DNA from: Clostridium_AM sp963780135 | GTDB taxonomy: Bacteria; Bacillota; Clostridia; Clostridiales; Clostridiaceae | NCBI GenBank assembly: GCA_963780135.1 | Contig: CAWAAR010000003.1 | Coordinates: 2,046,001-2,110,000 of the forward strand | Direction: 5' to 3' | Length of the DNA stretch: 64,000 bases | Part shown: positions 62,695 to 64,000 of the stretch, one piece after another | Position numbering within the stretch: position 1 is the stretch's first letter | How the letters are laid out: every line of letters starts with the position of its first letter | Translations under genes and position numbers: made by a program | The notes under the pieces: model-generated | The model's database searches: none | The model's input: only the letters and a program-made list of their open reading frames with translations | Told to the model about the DNA's origin: nothing

Positions 62695-63177
62695 ATGAAA
62701 AAAATAATATCAGTAATTTTATTTTTAGTATTTGTACTTACAGGATGTTCCATAGTAAAAACACAAACGACTAATTTTCAAGAGCTTAATTTACAAAAAC
62801 AATCATTAGAGCCAAAGCAAGTAGTAGAAAAATATTTTAAATACTATAACAAAAAAAACTTGGGAGGGGTAAACTCAACACGAGCTCAATGGAGTCAAAT
62901 GACAACTGGATTGGACGAAAATATTAAATATATTAAGCTGAATAGTATGTCAGAAGATGCTTCTCCAAGTATGAAGGAAGGGTATATAAAATATGGACGT
63001 GGGACAATAACTGGGGCAAAAGAAGAAAATATAATAATTTATAAGATTGAATTTACAGTCAAATATAAAAAGGAAGGAGTTGGTCCACAAGACAGTGGAA
63101 AATATACTAAGTGGTGTACTCTTATTAGAAAAGATAAAAACTCACCTTGGCTAATTGATGAGATAGGAGAAGGTTAA
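62695..63177 (+). CDS. DUF4829-like lipoprotein
   Basis: A protein of about 160 residues from ATG 62695 (MKKIISVILFLVFVLTGC), with GAGGGGG at 62682-62688; the upstream GTG at 62680 is rejected. Cys18 in the lipobox LTGC should carry the lipid anchor. The mature part has a single alpha+beta domain with VVEKYFKYYNKKN, GRGTITGAKEENIIIYKIEFTVKY and a closing SPWLIDEIGEG, which fits DUF4829/NTF2-like lipoproteins of clostridia. Function is unknown. It is placed between two ATPase/nuclease genes. Confidence 0.72.
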   Translation: MKKIISVILFLVFVLTGCSIVKTQTTNFQELNLQKQSLEPKQVVEKYFKYYNKKNLGGVNSTRAQWSQMTTGLDENIKYIKLNSMSEDASPSMKEGYIKYGRGTITGAKEENIIIYKIEFTVKYKKEGVGPQDSGKYTKWCTLIRKDKNSPWLIDEIGEG

Positions 63178-63242
63178 CTATTTGTTATAATATTTAATTA
63201 ATAAAATTTCTTAAGGAAGCATCATAATTAATATCAGTATTA

Positions 63243-63302
63243 AAAATAATAATGGAGATAAGTTTTAACTTTCAGAATTTTTACAAGCTTTTGTAGAAAG
63301 GA
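63243..63302 (+). repeat. Terminator repeat lacking its right arm (form 2)
   Basis: AAAAATAATAATGGAGATAA, then GTTTTAACTTTCAGAATTTT and ACAAGCTTTTGTAGAAAG, repeats 57834-57894. The closing arm of the terminator is replaced by the ribosome site and start of the next ATPase gene, so it can no longer terminate. Confidence 0.6.
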
Positions 63303-63312
63303 AGGTGTATTA

Positions 63313-64000
63313 ATGAAGAAAATACAAATAGGAACATCTGATTTTAAAGAATTAATAGAAGATAATAATTACTTTGTAGATAAAAGCTTATTAATAAAAG
63401 AATTTATAGAAAATGGTGCCAAAATAATATTAACGCCAAGACCTAGAAGGTTTGGAAAGACATTGAATTTAAGTATGCTCAAATACTTTTTTGATATAAG
63501 GACTAAAGAAGAAACTAAAGATTTATTTAAAGGCTTAAAAATAGAAAAGGAAAAGGAAATAATGAAGCTGCAGGGAGAATATCCTGTTGTTTTTATTACT
63601 TTCAAAAATGTAAAATATATTTCTTATGAAGATTTTAAGGATGGTATTGAATTCCTTTTATCCAGTTTGTATAAGGAACATGATTATTTACTCCAAAGTG
63701 ATAAATTATCAGAGACAGATAAAAAAGAATATATAGAAATGATGGAAAGAAAAGCTTCTATTGCTTCCTTAAGTAATGGTATTAGCTCTCTCATGGGGTA
63801 TATGAACAAGCATTATGGAAGAAAGGTAATGCTCTTCATAGATGAATATGATGTGCCGATACAAGAAGGATACCTTAGAGGATACTACAATGAAATGATA
63901 TCATTAATAAGAAATCTACTAACAGCAGCATTAAAGGATAATCCATATGTTGAAAAGTCATTAATAACAGGTATCCTCAGAGTGGCAAAGGAAAGTATTT
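63313..64000 (+). CDS. AAA-ATPase-like / PD-(D/E)XK family protein (paralogue 4), 3'-partial
   Basis: An open frame from ATG 63313 (MKKIQIGTSDFKELIEDNN) runs past the right edge with no stop in 229 codons. YFVDKS, Walker A PRPRRFGKTLNLSML and Walker B VMLFIDEYDVPIQEGYLRG show it is the same family as the genes at 14333, 58183 and 60915, but clearly diverged from all three. GGAAGG lies about nine bases before the ATG. The nuclease end is outside the window. Confidence 0.8.
   Translation, partial: MKKIQIGTSDFKELIEDNNYFVDKSLLIKEFIENGAKIILTPRPRRFGKTLNLSMLKYFFDIRTKEETKDLFKGLKIEKEKEIMKLQGEYPVVFITFKNVKYISYEDFKDGIEFLLSSLYKEHDYLLQSDKLSETDKKEYIEMMERKASIASLSNGISSLMGYMNKHYGRKVMLFIDEYDVPIQEGYLRGYYNEMISLIRNLLTAALKDNPYVEKSLITGILRVAKESI

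Noticed and set aside
1..64000. CRISPR arrays, tRNA and rRNA genes
   Set aside because: I saw no regularly spaced direct repeats and no tRNA- or rRNA-like sequence; this was by eye and a short tRNA could be missed.

Overview
The window is AT-rich, low-GC Firmicute DNA and looks like a solventogenic or saccharolytic Clostridium. The evidence is a one-polypeptide pyruvate:ferredoxin oxidoreductase, AgrC/AgrA-like and Bce-like signalling modules, many chemoreceptors and two-component systems, strong GGAGG ribosome sites and frequent GTG/TTG starts. I see no rRNA, tRNA or CRISPR array. Species cannot be fixed from the sequence alone.

Layout. 1-5.2 kb: an ATPase plus adenosine-deaminase-like pair that matches the RADAR anti-phage system (RdrA/RdrB); RdrA is cut by the left edge. 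5.4-14.1 kb: accessory genes (DUF429, DUF3781, a ParB-motif/repeat protein, a broken YunG-like gene, a TudS-related protein, a methyltransferase, GNAT, MerR plus flavodoxin-fold reductase, MscS channel, HutD) mixed with decayed gene pieces. 14.3-17.1 kb: an AAA-ATPase/PD-(D/E)XK gene and a multiply frameshifted rsmH paralogue. 17.4-24.7 kb: a membrane protein, an AgrC/AgrA-like pair, a large secreted seven-repeat protein, and a TipA-like regulator split by one frameshift. 24.8-29.2 kb: a serpin stub, MarR plus MFS exporter with duplicated operators, and a chemoreceptor. 29.5-31.4 kb: an IS607-type element with intact TnpA and TnpB. 31.4-41.5 kb: ABC-F protein, TraX, a two-component system, two multidomain kinases (one with a sharp internal composition change) and a TrmB regulator. 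41.7-45.2 kb: PFOR. 45.4-51.4 kb, minus strand: a GGDEF-EAL protein, a chemoreceptor, and a sugar-binding lipoprotein behind a structured, terminator-containing leader. 51.9-57.7 kb: a Bce-type RR/HK/ABC module with an S41 lipoprotein. 57.8-64 kb: an array of AAA-ATPase/PD-(D/E)XK paralogues around a MntA/HepT toxin-antitoxin pair, running off the right edge.

Themes. The most unusual feature is the ATPase/nuclease family: four genes in the window, two sharing long near-identical stretches, a shared upstream repeat found in three full copies and one partial copy, and a deletion scar where a further gene appears to have been lost. The repeat, the scar and the embedded type VII toxin-antitoxin pair make 48.5-64 kb a recombining accessory island that may be a poorly described defence or conflict system; that function is inference. 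The window is also rich in gene decay (rsmH, tipA-like, yunG, serpin, marR stub, unnamed stubs). Most regulation visible here is local: MerR-type long-spacer promoters, MarR operator repeats, a TrmB/PFOR half-site array and a candidate riboswitch-like leader.
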